Origin: Patescibacteria group bacterium
GTDB taxonomy: Bacteria > Patescibacteriota > Microgenomatia > Levybacterales > UBA12049
Length of the DNA: 23,666 nucleotides
NCBI GenBank assembly: GCA_023485715.1
Contig: JAMCZG010000017.1
Span: forward strand, 1-23,666
Reading direction: 5' to 3'
Shown: piece by piece, positions 7,382 through 16,500 of the stretch
Numbering within the stretch: the first letter of the stretch is position 1
How the letters are laid out: each line of letters begins with the position of its first letter
Translations under genes and position numbers: made by a program
Notes under the pieces: model-generated
What the model was told of the DNA's origin: nothing
What the model saw: the letters and a program-made list of their open reading frames with translations, nothing else
Database searches by the model: none

Positions 7382-7822
7382 TTAAAAAACCATAAGACTT
7401 TTTACCTCCGAAAGGGATTTTATCGTGTGCGTTGGGATCTGGGATTTATCCAATGGTCCTTCTTTGGAAAATTTTCCGTTTTTAAACCAAACAGTTACCG
7501 CGCCCAATTTATTTCCGATTGCCAATTCGGAGCGTATCCTGTCTCCGACAAAAATTGTCGACCCGGGCGATCTGGGAGAAACAAATTTTTTGTACAAAGT
7601 TTCGTCTTTGGGCCCCTCATTAAAAATTATCTCTAAAAAATATTTTTCGACCTTAAGCCGCTTAACTTCGTTAAACATCTCTTTTCCGCCTTTTCCGATT
7701 AACACGAGTTTAATTTTTTTGCCGCGCAGGAACTCCAAAATATCAAAAACTCCATTAATTAAAGTTTTGCTGTCCGGATCGTAGAGTGTTCTTTTCCAGT
7801 CGAATATTACGGTTTTATTCAT
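7382..7822 (-). CDS. HAD-superfamily hydrolase-like protein with altered motif I
   Basis: The 146-aa protein has the HAD layout: motif I VIFDWKRTL (nucleophile Asp8), motif II region VLIGKGG (Gly43 where Ser/Thr is usual), a Lys in the 71-78 region for motif III, and motif IV VGDRIRSE (Asp93, Glu98). Length suits a capless HAD. The general acid, normally Asp two residues after the nucleophile, is Lys10 here, so classic phosphatase chemistry is doubtful; a different phosphotransfer role or a binding-only role is possible. It lies 3 bp downstream of the ATP-grasp-like gene on the same strand and is presumably co-transcribed with it. It converges on the small membrane ORF. Confidence 0.75.
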   Translation of the reverse strand: MNKTVIFDWKRTLYDPDSKTLINGVFDILEFLRGKKIKLVLIGKGGKEMFNEVKRLKVEKYFLEIIFNEGPKDETLYKKFVSPRSPGSTIFVGDRIRSELAIGNKLGAVTVWFKNGKFSKEGPLDKSQIPTHTIKSLSEVKSLMVF

Positions 7823-7825
7823 AGA

Positions 7826-9106
7826 TTAAGATTGGTCGACCGCCGTATTTATGCTCGTAGAAGTCGCGTGGATATAATTTGTTCCCTCGCAGGCAGTCGC
7901 TTTTACAGCGATTAATTTTCCGCTAAATTCCGGGTCCATAGGGACGTACGGGGTTATTCTTACTCTTGCGCGGCGCATTTTTTTTGGGCCGGTTTCCGAT
8001 TCGTATACCAAGGGCATCTCTTTTGCTTTTCTAAACTCCTGAATCACGTTTAAGCCCGGAGCAGCAGCCGCGCAGTTAATTAATCCCCGGGTTTGTGCCC
8101 GGGACTTTTCGTGTAAAAACGACACGCCTTCGCACCACGAACCGTTTGGAGTAAATCCCGACGCTTTTAAAACAAACGCCCTTTTTGATCTCGAAAGTGT
8201 TGCTAAATCGATAGAAGAATCAAGTCCGTCCGGAAGCCCTGGCGAAAAATATTTTTCCTCGCCGACGATCCAAGTCGGTGGTACAACGCTTCGCAGGTGA
8301 TTAAACGCTGCCTGTCCCAGTTGTCTTCTAAAATAATGTTCCCATCTTGTATCCCACAATAAGGCGAGTATCGCTTTTTCCTCCATAAAGGGAGTTAACG
8401 AGGGTAATACTGTAGGTTGTTCCGGGTTTTGTTCGGGGTCCAAATCTGTTATTACCCGTCTGATCGATGGGTCGGACACATATTCCGATAAATAAAAGCC
8501 CCGATAAATATTTCCGGGTTTTTCTTCTTGCTGTTTTTCTCCTGCCTTTTCGGCGTGCCAGTATCTATTTACTCCCGAAAAAACCTGGTCGGCGAGAAAC
8601 GAAAGTTGCCCTTTAAACGATTCTGTTTTTTTTCCGTAAACGATTCTGCCTTCCATCGGCGTGTGCGTTTTAACGTAGTCCGATAATTCACCGTATTCTA
8701 CTAACGTCGTAAACCCTTCTTCCCGATACGCCCTGTTTAGAATTTCCGCAAGCGCAAGGCCAAACGGGGAGGTTTCGATCTCGCACAGGGTAAAACCTGA
8801 AGGCGTAATAATTAAGTCCGGCCTTACAAAAAGGTATTGGGGGTTTTGGTATGTTAAAAATATTTCCGGTTTTCCGGAATTCAAAAGGTTTCTTGCGGTG
8901 GCGTCTTCAAAACATAATTCGTTGACCGAAGCCATAAAATCGACGACGTCCGAACCGATCGCGCGTAACTCTTGCCGTTCCGTCCCGGACAAAGAAAAAG
9001 GAGTAGGAGACACAAGAAAAGGGACTTTTAAACCGGTGTCGTATTTTTCCCTCCGGCACTCATGAATTTCGTAACCTTCGGCAACAGTTTCGATCGTTTT
9101 TCTCAT
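7826..9106 (-). CDS. ATP-grasp-like protein, possibly circularly permuted (peptide/amine ligase-like)
   Basis: The 426-aa protein has features reminiscent of circularly permuted ATP-grasp proteins and the glutathionylspermidine-synthase group. They are RPDLIITPSGFTLCEIETSPFG (residues about 116-137, like an R-x-D...E-x-N-x-x-P-x-G substrate loop), then SLTPFMEEKAILALLWD (about 236-252), then PPTWIV and FVLKASGF (a nucleotide-binding Lys strand). No exact family can be named, and the metal-binding C-terminal motif is not clear. ATP-grasp members join a carboxylate to an amine or thiol using ATP. It leads a two-gene minus-strand operon with the HAD protein. The ATG at 9106 follows an extended -10 by 12 bases, suggesting a very short leader. 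It diverges from the NodB gene. Confidence 0.5.
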   Translation of the reverse strand: MRKTIETVAEGYEIHECRREKYDTGLKVPFLVSPTPFSLSGTERQELRAIGSDVVDFMASVNELCFEDATARNLLNSGKPEIFLTYQNPQYLFVRPDLIITPSGFTLCEIETSPFGLALAEILNRAYREEGFTTLVEYGELSDYVKTHTPMEGRIVYGKKTESFKGQLSFLADQVFSGVNRYWHAEKAGEKQQEEKPGNIYRGFYLSEYVSDPSIRRVITDLDPEQNPEQPTVLPSLTPFMEEKAILALLWDTRWEHYFRRQLGQAAFNHLRSVVPPTWIVGEEKYFSPGLPDGLDSSIDLATLSRSKRAFVLKASGFTPNGSWCEGVSFLHEKSRAQTRGLINCAAAAPGLNVIQEFRKAKEMPLVYESETGPKKMRRARVRITPYVPMDPEFSGKLIAVKATACEGTNYIHATSTSINTAVDQS

Positions 9107-9118
9107 ACTTAGCTATGC

Positions 9119-9127
9119 ATTATACCA
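9119..9127 (-). promoter_or_regulatory. Extended -10 for the ATP-grasp-like gene
   Basis: On the minus strand TGGTATAAT lies 12 bases before the ATG at 9106. No consensus -35 is seen 16-18 bases upstream. It shares the ~100-bp divergent region with the NodB gene promoter. Confidence 0.5.
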
Positions 9128-9165
9128 CCAAATTTTAAGCGGGATTAATTTATTGAAAATTTAAT

Positions 9166-9193
9166 TTGACAATCCGTAAATTTATCCTATAAT
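9166..9193 (+). promoter_or_regulatory. Promoter for the NodB-type deacetylase
   Basis: TTGACA (9166-9171), a 16-base spacer, TATAAT (9188-9193). The ATG is 15 bases further, so the leader is only about 8 nt and carries AGGAT immediately before ATG instead of a spaced SD. Confidence 0.7.
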
Positions 9194-9208
9194 ATGCATT
9201 TATAGGAT

Positions 9209-10096
9209 ATGAGAAATAGATTAGAAAGTCTCGGCAGGACAATGTTAATCGCCGCGACCCTCGCCCCGGCGCCTGTTTTTGTTTCGGACATTTCAGAGTC
9301 AGACGGAAAAACGCCTCAACCAGTCCCGATTATTCTTCCTTATGCAGGACTAATGTCTTACGAAAAATATCAATTGGTTAAGACAGAGAAAGAATCCACG
9401 CAAAACAATCTTCCCTCAATTTTTTCAAGCGGGGATAAAAAGAGACCATTAGTTGCGATTACTATCGACGACGCGGGAAATTCAACTAATGTAAAAATGG
9501 CTTTGGATATCGCTAAAGAGAAACAAGTTCATTTAACTTTTTTTCCGGTCGGTTCGGTAATCTCGTCTCAAAAAGATCTTTGGAAAAAAGCTGTCGAAGA
9601 CGGACACGAGATCGGAAACCATACTTTTAACCACAAACAATTGCCGGCATTATCGGAAAACGAGATTAAAAGACAAATCAATTTAAGTCAGGAAGCTTTG
9701 GATAAAGCATTGGGGTTTAGCTATCCAATGCATTTACTAAGACCGCCCGGCGGGGGAGGAGGCTACAGAGGCGGCGACCCGCGCCTGCTTAAAATTGCAG
9801 GAGGATTGGGTTATTCTCTTGTTATGTGGTCTGTTGATCCTTTATATGCAGTAGTTGTTAAGCCCAAAAATGATAGAGAAAAACTAAAAAAACAAAACCC
9901 CGATGCGGTTGTCGAAGAAAAACCGGTGACTTCTGCCGATTTTTACCAGCATGTGGTTTCGGCAACTGGCAATGGGTCGATAATTCTTCTACATTTTAAT
10001 AGAAACGATATTGGCGCTTTAGGTCAGATTATCGACACGCTCCGGGAAAGGGGACTCGAATTGACTACGGTTTCTGGACTATTTTCTGGCAGTTGA
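9209..10096 (+). CDS. Polysaccharide deacetylase, NodB/CE4 family
   Basis: The 295-aa protein has the NodB motifs in order: motif 1 TIDDAGN (Asp87 base, Asp88 metal; usually TFDDGP), motif 2 HTFNH (His138 and His142 metal ligands), motif 3 RPPG (178-181) and the late LLH motif. The family removes N-acetyl (or O-acetyl) groups from peptidoglycan or other glycans outside the cytosol. A short basic N-terminus then a hydrophobic segment (about residues 11-25) indicates export or anchoring. The glycine run after motif 3 and an insertion around residues 215-240 are unusual. It has its own consensus promoter and a tiny leader. It opens a series of surface-protein genes, which fits a role in modifying the wall or capsule. 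Confidence 0.88.
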   Translation: MRNRLESLGRTMLIAATLAPAPVFVSDISESDGKTPQPVPIILPYAGLMSYEKYQLVKTEKESTQNNLPSIFSSGDKKRPLVAITIDDAGNSTNVKMALDIAKEKQVHLTFFPVGSVISSQKDLWKKAVEDGHEIGNHTFNHKQLPALSENEIKRQINLSQEALDKALGFSYPMHLLRPPGGGGGYRGGDPRLLKIAGGLGYSLVMWSVDPLYAVVVKPKNDREKLKKQNPDAVVEEKPVTSADFYQHVVSATGNGSIILLHFNRNDIGALGQIIDTLRERGLELTTVSGLFSGS

Positions 10097-10101
10097 AAAA
10101 C

Positions 10102-10129
10102 TTGCATTTTAAAAAAAATGGTGTATAAT
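10102..10129 (+). promoter_or_regulatory. Promoter for the secreted protein at 10151
   Basis: TTGCAT (10102-10107), a 16-base spacer, TATAAT (10124-10129). A perfect palindrome GCAATTAATTGC follows at the expected start of transcription (10131-10142), and TATAGGCT directly precedes the ATG. Confidence 0.65.
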
Positions 10130-10150
10130 GGCAATTAATTGCTATAGGCT

Positions 10151-10930
10151 ATGAATAGACTGGAAAAAGGATTTATTGGTTTTACTGCAGGAGCCGCTTT
10201 AATCGGGGGCTCCGTTTTAAGTGGACCAGACTCCGCTCAGGCACAAGCTGTTTCTTCCCAAGATTCGTCTTTTAATCCAAAAACTACATTAAGAGTTGAA
10301 CTTCAAAAAAGAATAGAAGCCATTGTTGAAAAAATGGACGTTGTCCACGATATGAACTCCGGTGCGGTATTAGCGACTGACGGTCGTGGTTATTTGGTTA
10401 GGGCGATTGATTTAAATGTGTTAGGAGGGAAAAAAGAGAACGGTATTTTAACCGACGGGTCCAAATTACAAGTAAACAAAACAGACTCTTCGGTTTCGTA
10501 CACAATAGCTTATCCAGACGGACACATTTTTCAAGGCGTAGCAAATCCTGTTAAAAAAATAAGAATATTTCAATCAGAAGTATGTGATACTGACAATACA
10601 AACATACAGGAAAATTATCAGGCATATACAGACGGTTCTAACTTCGTATTGGTTGGATTAAGCGGAAAAATAGAAAGGGCGATGGACTTATCCGACGGAG
10701 AAGGCGATTTACTTCCTAATATAGATTTATCTTTCCATTCACCAATTGGCGGAGCAAAACTCGATTTTGGTAATCCGACTAGAGCAATAATTAAGCCTTT
10801 AAACGGATTACAAACTTCAATAAATGTTAAACACGTACAGAGCACAGAAGTCGGATTTTGTTTTCCAGCCGGTGGAGCACGGGCTCCAAAAGGCACGATT
10901 TCTTGTGTCCCTCCCTCGTTGTTTAAATAA
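10151..10930 (+). CDS. Secreted protein of unknown function
   Basis: The 259-aa protein has a clear signal peptide: basic start (MNRLEKG), a hydrophobic Gly/Ala-rich core (about residues 8-25) and a probable cleavage after AQAQA (about residue 33). The mature part looks beta-rich and has no recognised domain; three cysteines lie in the C-terminal two thirds (VCDT, FCFP, SCVP). Expression is from its own promoter. It ends in SLFK, as does the next protein, though the rest does not look homologous. Its place between a deacetylase and other exported proteins suggests a surface role, but no activity can be named. Confidence 0.75.
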   Translation: MNRLEKGFIGFTAGAALIGGSVLSGPDSAQAQAVSSQDSSFNPKTTLRVELQKRIEAIVEKMDVVHDMNSGAVLATDGRGYLVRAIDLNVLGGKKENGILTDGSKLQVNKTDSSVSYTIAYPDGHIFQGVANPVKKIRIFQSEVCDTDNTNIQENYQAYTDGSNFVLVGLSGKIERAMDLSDGEGDLLPNIDLSFHSPIGGAKLDFGNPTRAIIKPLNGLQTSINVKHVQSTEVGFCFPAGGARAPKGTISCVPPSLFK

Positions 10931-10957
10931 AACTTTTAAATTTATTTTCTTCGGTGC

Positions 10958-10990
10958 TTGACAAGGAAACAGGGGATTCACTACTATAAT
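10958..10990 (+). promoter_or_regulatory. Promoter for the anchored protein at 11006
   Basis: TTGACA (10958-10963), then TACTAT (10982-10987, 18-base spacer) overlapping TATAAT (10985-10990). The TTG of this -35 would serve as the first codon if the frame were opened upstream, which is why the start is placed downstream. Confidence 0.6.
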
Positions 10991-11005
10991 TTTATGGATG
11001 GGGAA

Positions 11006-11725
11006 ATGCCCGCTCAGAACCAGCCAAGGAAAAACAGTTTTCTCTCTTTCGTCGAAATCGGTGTATTCGAAATAATCTTTGTTATTGTTTGTTTTCTTTT
11101 AATCTTTGGCACACTCAATTACTTTAATATCCTTTCTGTTTCCGACGCCTTTCCGCAATATCTGGGCTGGCTCCCGCGCCAAACAAATACAGCTTCAAAA
11201 CAGGCTGAAACTTCTATAGCTGTCCCCACCTCGGCACAGCAAAAAAATAGCTTGGCTTGTCCTGTACCAGAAAGTTATTGCAACAGCGGGAAACAAATCA
11301 CTTATAACGGAAATCCCGCCCTGGCATATAATTTACCTCAAGGAGTAGAAATAACAGCAATTTATCATGTGGCCGATTCTACGCCGTTTGTAACTCAGCC
11401 TTATAAATTGGGGAATCCGATCGGTTTTTACCAAAGTTTTGTTTTTAATAATGAATGTTACACGGCTACGTATACTTTTTCTTCGACTGTCCCAACCGAA
11501 AAAATTAATTTGTTACCGCTTGAAAAAGGAGCATCACTAGCAACTATTAGCGCAGATCTTTCACAAATAGAAGGACAAAATTCTAATTTTATACTTCAAC
11601 TTCAAAAAAGACAGATAGACCCTAAAACTGCTAATTTACCCGAAGATCAAAGATGTATAGTAACCAATTTACAGCCAAAGGATTTTGGAGAATATCAAGC
11701 AGCGACGGTTTCATTATTTAAATAA
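11006..11725 (+). CDS. Single-pass membrane-anchored extracytoplasmic protein, unknown function
   Basis: From ATG 11006 the protein is 239 aa, with a short cytosolic start (MPAQNQPRKNS), one strong membrane segment (about residues 14-38) and an extracytoplasmic part with four cysteines (two in a CPVPESYC pair). The segment ALAYNLPQGVEITAI faintly recalls the strand order of LytM/M23-like beta domains, but no zinc ligands are visible, so no enzyme is claimed. Start choice: the in-frame TTG at 10958 is the promoter -35. ATG 10994 lies only 3 bases after the -10, whereas 11006 is 15 bases after it, the same spacing as in the NodB and giant-protein genes; GGGGA precedes it. 10994 stays possible. 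It ends 6 bp before the next promoter. Confidence 0.68.
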   Translation: MPAQNQPRKNSFLSFVEIGVFEIIFVIVCFLLIFGTLNYFNILSVSDAFPQYLGWLPRQTNTASKQAETSIAVPTSAQQKNSLACPVPESYCNSGKQITYNGNPALAYNLPQGVEITAIYHVADSTPFVTQPYKLGNPIGFYQSFVFNNECYTATYTFSSTVPTEKINLLPLEKGASLATISADLSQIEGQNSNFILQLQKRQIDPKTANLPEDQRCIVTNLQPKDFGEYQAATVSLFK

Positions 11726-11730
11726 ATTAT

Positions 11731-11760
11731 TTTGACAAACGTCCTATAATGTGATATATA
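11731..11760 (+). promoter_or_regulatory. Promoter for the putative lipoprotein
   Basis: TTGACA (11732-11737), a 17-base spacer, TATATA (11755-11760). A second TATAAT (11745-11750) lies in the spacer. The block 11731-11758 is 25/28 identical to the one at 7208-7235. Confidence 0.6.
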
Positions 11761-11772
11761 ATGACACAGGAT

Positions 11773-13470
11773 ATGTCTAGGCAAGGTGCAGAATCAAAAG
11801 AGGGATATTCCCGGGGCGTAATCCCTCCGACCCAAGAACAGATAGCGGAAGCAAACAAAGCAACAGGACCTGTTAAAAAATCCAATTTTTGGACAAGAGC
11901 AGGAGCCGGAGCGGCCGCATTTCTTGGAATTGGAGGGTTTACGATGGTTCTTGATGCGTGCGCAACAAAACCGCCGACGATCGAAGTAAAAACCCCGACT
12001 TCAACTCCAGAGCCCAAAGCTACTTTAGTACCGACACTTGTCCCGACCGAAGCGGCGACCCCAATTTCGACAAAAACTCCCGAAGCAACCGAAACAGCAA
12101 CGCCGACTCCCGAGGCGATTACTTTTCCCGGCCTAACCATCACAGAAGAATTTTTGGTTAACGGCCTTGCAAATATGGGAGGAGGAGAAACTCCTTCTGT
12201 CGATGGAGAAGAATCAGAAGTTAAGCCTGAAATGTCGCCAATGGAATATGCTAAAAAAGCCTGGAGAACAGAAGAGCTGAATTTGAAAGATCCTGTAGAC
12301 GTTCTAAAGCTTCTGGTTGCCGAAGGAGCATACATCGGCGCAGATAAAACAACTTATAGGACAGGTTTTGAAGGGCTGACCAAAGACGGAGAGCCTTTAA
12401 GGTTTTACCGCGTAAAAATAAAAGAGCTTCCAGGCGGAGTATCGGAGATCAAAATAAATCCCGATAATACAGACGAAGGGACATTGAAAAAAGAAACAGA
12501 TATTACTCCTGTTGCACTCTTAAATGACGGAAAAAACGTTTTAATTGCCTATACCGATTATGCAGACTCTTCTGAAAATGAAAATATCCCGGCTCATAAA
12601 TTTGCGATATTGCCTTTGACTGAAACAGAAGGTAGGGTAAGTCTTGAACCATTAGGGATAGTACAAAAAGGAGAACAGGGAATAGAATTTGTATCTCAGG
12701 GACAAAAAACAATATGGGAAACAAATGGATTCGATGAAGCGTTAGAGGCTGAGATAGCGGCAAGTATTAAAGCCCAGAATCAACCGGAGCCCACCCCAAC
12801 TGCTACTGTTGTTCCAACAGAAACTCCCACCCCGACACCAGAAGTATCTCCGATTGAACAGGCGATAAAAGCCGGAAGATTAGAGTTAAAAGGAGAACAG
12901 GACTGGGAGAAATATTTCGAGGCGATTACGCCCGAAGAAGCACAAAAACTATTAACAGAAGTGAATACAGAAGGAAAAACAGACTCTGAATTTAAATATA
13001 TTCTTCCGTTTGATCCTCGAGGAATTTCAAATTTAGTTTTAGAAAACTTTACCGATGCTCGAGTTGACGGTAGAAAAACAAATCATTTGACAGTTAATAA
13101 TCTACCACTTGGGACAATTTTTTATGCTTCTGTAGACGGTGAAGCTACAGTATACAATAATGTTGTTTCATCGGATGGCGACCTCACAATTGCATGGCTT
13201 GTTAATGTGGGGGGCGATCAACACACAGAGGTTTATACAGGAATGTTAATTAGAAATGGAACAAAATTTTTTCTACAGCCATCTCAACCAACAGAGGTTA
13301 AATTAGGAACCCCGCTAGTTAGCGTAGGAAATAACGATAGATTCTTAGAAGGTTATCAAACTTTAATCGGTTTTGGAAGAAATGTTTTTGATATAACAAA
13401 TGGCACTTTAGAAAATCTTTTACGGAAAGAAAAAAGCGGTAAAATACTCTTTATTCCCCAGAATAAATAA
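11773..13470 (+). CDS. Putative lipoprotein with Thr/Pro-rich linkers, unknown function
   Basis: Counted from ATG 11773 the protein is 565 aa. After an unusually long polar N-terminus (1-42) comes a hydrophobic segment (43-60) ending in LDAC, a lipobox-like site with Cys63. A Thr/Pro-rich linker follows (about 65-117), then an unassigned globular region (about 120-340), a second Thr/Pro linker (about 337-363, PTPTPE type) and a final unassigned region to 565. The linkers imply an extended surface stalk between modules. ATG 11761 is the upstream alternative; it overlaps the promoter -10 region, while 11773 is preceded by AGGAT exactly as in the NodB gene. No enzymatic motif is recognised. The next gene encodes another linker-rich surface protein. 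Confidence 0.72.
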   Translation: MSRQGAESKEGYSRGVIPPTQEQIAEANKATGPVKKSNFWTRAGAGAAAFLGIGGFTMVLDACATKPPTIEVKTPTSTPEPKATLVPTLVPTEAATPISTKTPEATETATPTPEAITFPGLTITEEFLVNGLANMGGGETPSVDGEESEVKPEMSPMEYAKKAWRTEELNLKDPVDVLKLLVAEGAYIGADKTTYRTGFEGLTKDGEPLRFYRVKIKELPGGVSEIKINPDNTDEGTLKKETDITPVALLNDGKNVLIAYTDYADSSENENIPAHKFAILPLTETEGRVSLEPLGIVQKGEQGIEFVSQGQKTIWETNGFDEALEAEIAASIKAQNQPEPTPTATVVPTETPTPTPEVSPIEQAIKAGRLELKGEQDWEKYFEAITPEEAQKLLTEVNTEGKTDSEFKYILPFDPRGISNLVLENFTDARVDGRKTNHLTVNNLPLGTIFYASVDGEATVYNNVVSSDGDLTIAWLVNVGGDQHTEVYTGMLIRNGTKFFLQPSQPTEVKLGTPLVSVGNNDRFLEGYQTLIGFGRNVFDITNGTLENLLRKEKSGKILFIPQNK

Positions 13471-13491
13471 CTAATATTGATTTTTCTACTA

Positions 13492-13521
13492 TTGACTTAA
13501 GTTAGTTTTCCTATTTATACT
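13492..13521 (+). promoter_or_regulatory. Promoter for the giant surface protein
   Basis: TTGACT (13492-13497), an 18-base spacer, TATACT (13516-13521). The ATG is 15 bases downstream, implying a leader under 10 nt without an SD. Confidence 0.6.
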
Positions 13522-13536
13522 TGAATTACTGCCTGT

Positions 13537-16500
13537 ATGGATAAGTATTTTGGGCGACGGTTGTTATTTGGTTTTATAATTTTTTCTTTTATAAGTTTTT
13601 TTTTCCTCTTTTGTTTTAATAAACCAGTTTTTGGATTTACCTATTCAATCGTAAACGGTGTTGCTAGATGTAGCGGAGGAGGTTGTGGAACCGTACCGAA
13701 TTTAAACGATTGTACGACCTATGGGGGACTGGTAAGGGATAATGTTTGTTATCAAAATCCCTGGAGATTTAAGTATGCCGCTAGTTGTCAAGCCTGTGCT
13801 ATTTTTGGAGATTTATGTGAGTTTACATATTATTATCAGTACAATAACTGTAGCACTCAGGATAGATGTTATGGGGCATATACCGGAGGCACTGGATACG
13901 ATGCCCAGGGTAGAATATGGCCTGGAATTTGTAGTGCATCTTCGTTTGATGGATCGAATCCTAACTCGGCTTGTGTTTCCGGAGGGTGGTATAAAACATG
14001 CTGTTCTCCCGGCGGAGGATATCCAACCACATATTGCAGTAATGGTGTTTGTCCAGCAGGCCAGATAACGGCCGCAAACGTGACGTCTTGCTACACGCCT
14101 CCGGCAAACACGCCTACTCCTACGCGTACTCCGACTCCACCTCCTTCCGGCTGTCCCACGGCCCAAGCCTCTTATAACCAATGCGGGGGGACTTGTAACG
14201 GGGTTACATATCCTAACAATGAAAGTATAAGAGTTAATCCGACACTCCAATGCAACGGGACAACTACTTACAGCTGTACGAGTAACGGCGTTTGTCCGAA
14301 CGGATGCAATTCTTCAACAGGGCTTTGTAACGGCGCTCCAGTAAACACTCCCACCCCAACTTCTGGCCCACCTCCTCCTGCAACTTGCGGTGGGGGCGCT
14401 GGTTGTTGTATCGAATGTTATTTCCAACGCTACTACGGTGGCTGTGGACCTAAAGCCTATGTAAAATGGTGGCAAAACACAACCTTTACAGATGCTTGCG
14501 GCTGGTATTTTGGAGATGGAGGATGTAGTCTTCCTAACTGCGGACCTACATCGTCAGTCCCTGCGATTCAACAATGTATAGCCGATGGAAATTATGAGTG
14601 CCAACAAGGGATAGGATGTCCACACTGGAATGCAGCATCGATTGGCCCTGCATCAGCTTGCGATTCGCATTATGTTACTCCAACTCCGACTTCGCCTCCC
14701 GGGGCGCCGACCCCAACCACGCCTCCTGCAGCACCAACCCCGACCTCGGCACCGTCGTGCGCATGGTCATCCTGTACTTATTCGGAAACAAGCCAAACAA
14801 ATATCAATAATTTTTGCGGCGCAAGCGGAAGTTGGCAAAACCCGATGACGTGTAACAGCTTTAGAAATCCGAGCACAAACCAGTGCGAGCGTAACTGGAA
14901 TATTTTACCCAATGGTTGTGGTCCCAACTGCACGTGTGTAGCGACAACTCCGATCGTTTCGGCCTCGGTTGCCGGTGGAACATCTGCAAGAGTTAATCAA
15001 ACTATTACTTACACAGGAACATACAGAAACAGCGACCACGGGGAAATATTATTCCGCCCGACCGGAGGCTCAACCTGGACCTATTGCGGAGGAAGCTTCA
15101 GGCCAACTTCGGGAAATCCGGCGACCCTTACGGGGAACTGTACTTTTAGTTCGGTCGGAACGTATTATGTCGCGGTTAATGCCTGGGGCGGCGGCTTGAG
15201 GTGTACTGGAAATCCTTTGGGAGCGCCTGCGGGGTGGATAAATTGCGGAGCCGGAAGCTATTTAACTGTTACGGTTTCTGCAAACCCGACTCCTCCTCCT
15301 GCGTCGTCCTTTACTGTTACGGGTACTGTTTTTTACGACAACAATAGAAACGGTTCGCGGGATTGCGCGACTTACAGCAGGCCGGGAGTGTGTGCTACCT
15401 ATAGCGAGGCTGCGTATAACAGTAACGGCGTTAGGGTAATAAGAGTAGGCACGGGTACTGCAGCGACTAATTCGCTCGGAGCATACACTGTCGGAACCGT
15501 GCCCGCAAACACATGGCAAAGTGTTACGTTGACTGCGCCGAACGGTTATGCTGCAACCACGACTAACCCTGTCTCGGTATTTATGAACAGCAATAAAACA
15601 GTAAATTTCGGGATCGCTTTGGCCCCGACAAATACGCCAACACCTACGCTTACACCCACTTCCACGCCTGTTCCGAGGTACACTATTTCGGGCAACGTGT
15701 TTATCGACAGTAACAAAGACGGGACAAAAAACGGCGCCGAGCAAAATTACACAGGCGTTATAACGGTTACTACGCCGTTTGGGTCCAGCTCTTACCCCGC
15801 GGCCGGCCAATACACACTTTCGAACCTAATCGCAGGCTGGCACACGCTTTCCTATACGATCCGTGCGACGCGTCTGTCGCGGACATACCCGGTTAACGGG
15901 CCTCCGCCATCGTACCAAGTAAGGGTCGGGCCGTTATGCGCGACAGACGCGTCGCACGGATCGTATTGTTCAAATTTTAACATTTTAAATCTAAACTTTG
16001 GCATAAGCCAAAACCAGCCATGGTCCCAATTCGAGGGAGGGGATTACAGGGATGATACAGGTGCCAGTAACCCAGTTCCCCTTAATCCGGTGCCTAATCC
16101 TGCCCTTTGTGGAGACGCATACGCTTCGGTCCAGAGCCCCAGTTCTAATACCCCCGGTATTGTTATATCAAGGGACGGCGCCGGGGACATTGCTCCTGGA
16201 AGGGCTTCGGTTGACCCTTATAACTGGGTTGTCGGCGGATCGGACAGGGATGACTTTGTGCCTGTTAACACAGGGGTTATAAGGACCTCTTACGAGTACA
16301 TGATCACGACTGCTAAGCAGTCGGGATTGACGGCTGCTGATTTGCCACAGGCGTGTTCAACAGGCTGTAGCCTCTCCGGCCTCGCGCACGGATTATACAA
16401 GGGAAGCGGAAATATTTACTTAAACAGCACGGACTTTACGGGAGGGGATTACGTTATCTTAATCGACGGTAATTTGTATATTATGGACGACGTAAGGGTG

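Noticed and set aside
11727..12335. 202-aa minus-strand ORF opposite the lipoprotein gene
   Set aside because: Its Val/Gly/Ser-rich sequence is the mirror of the Thr/Pro linker codons; the + frame has promoter and anchor.
13813..15810. Several Arg/Cys-rich minus-strand ORFs across the giant surface gene
   Set aside because: Shadows of a Cys/Thr/Pro-rich coding sequence; the + frame is continuous for 1119 codons with a signal peptide.
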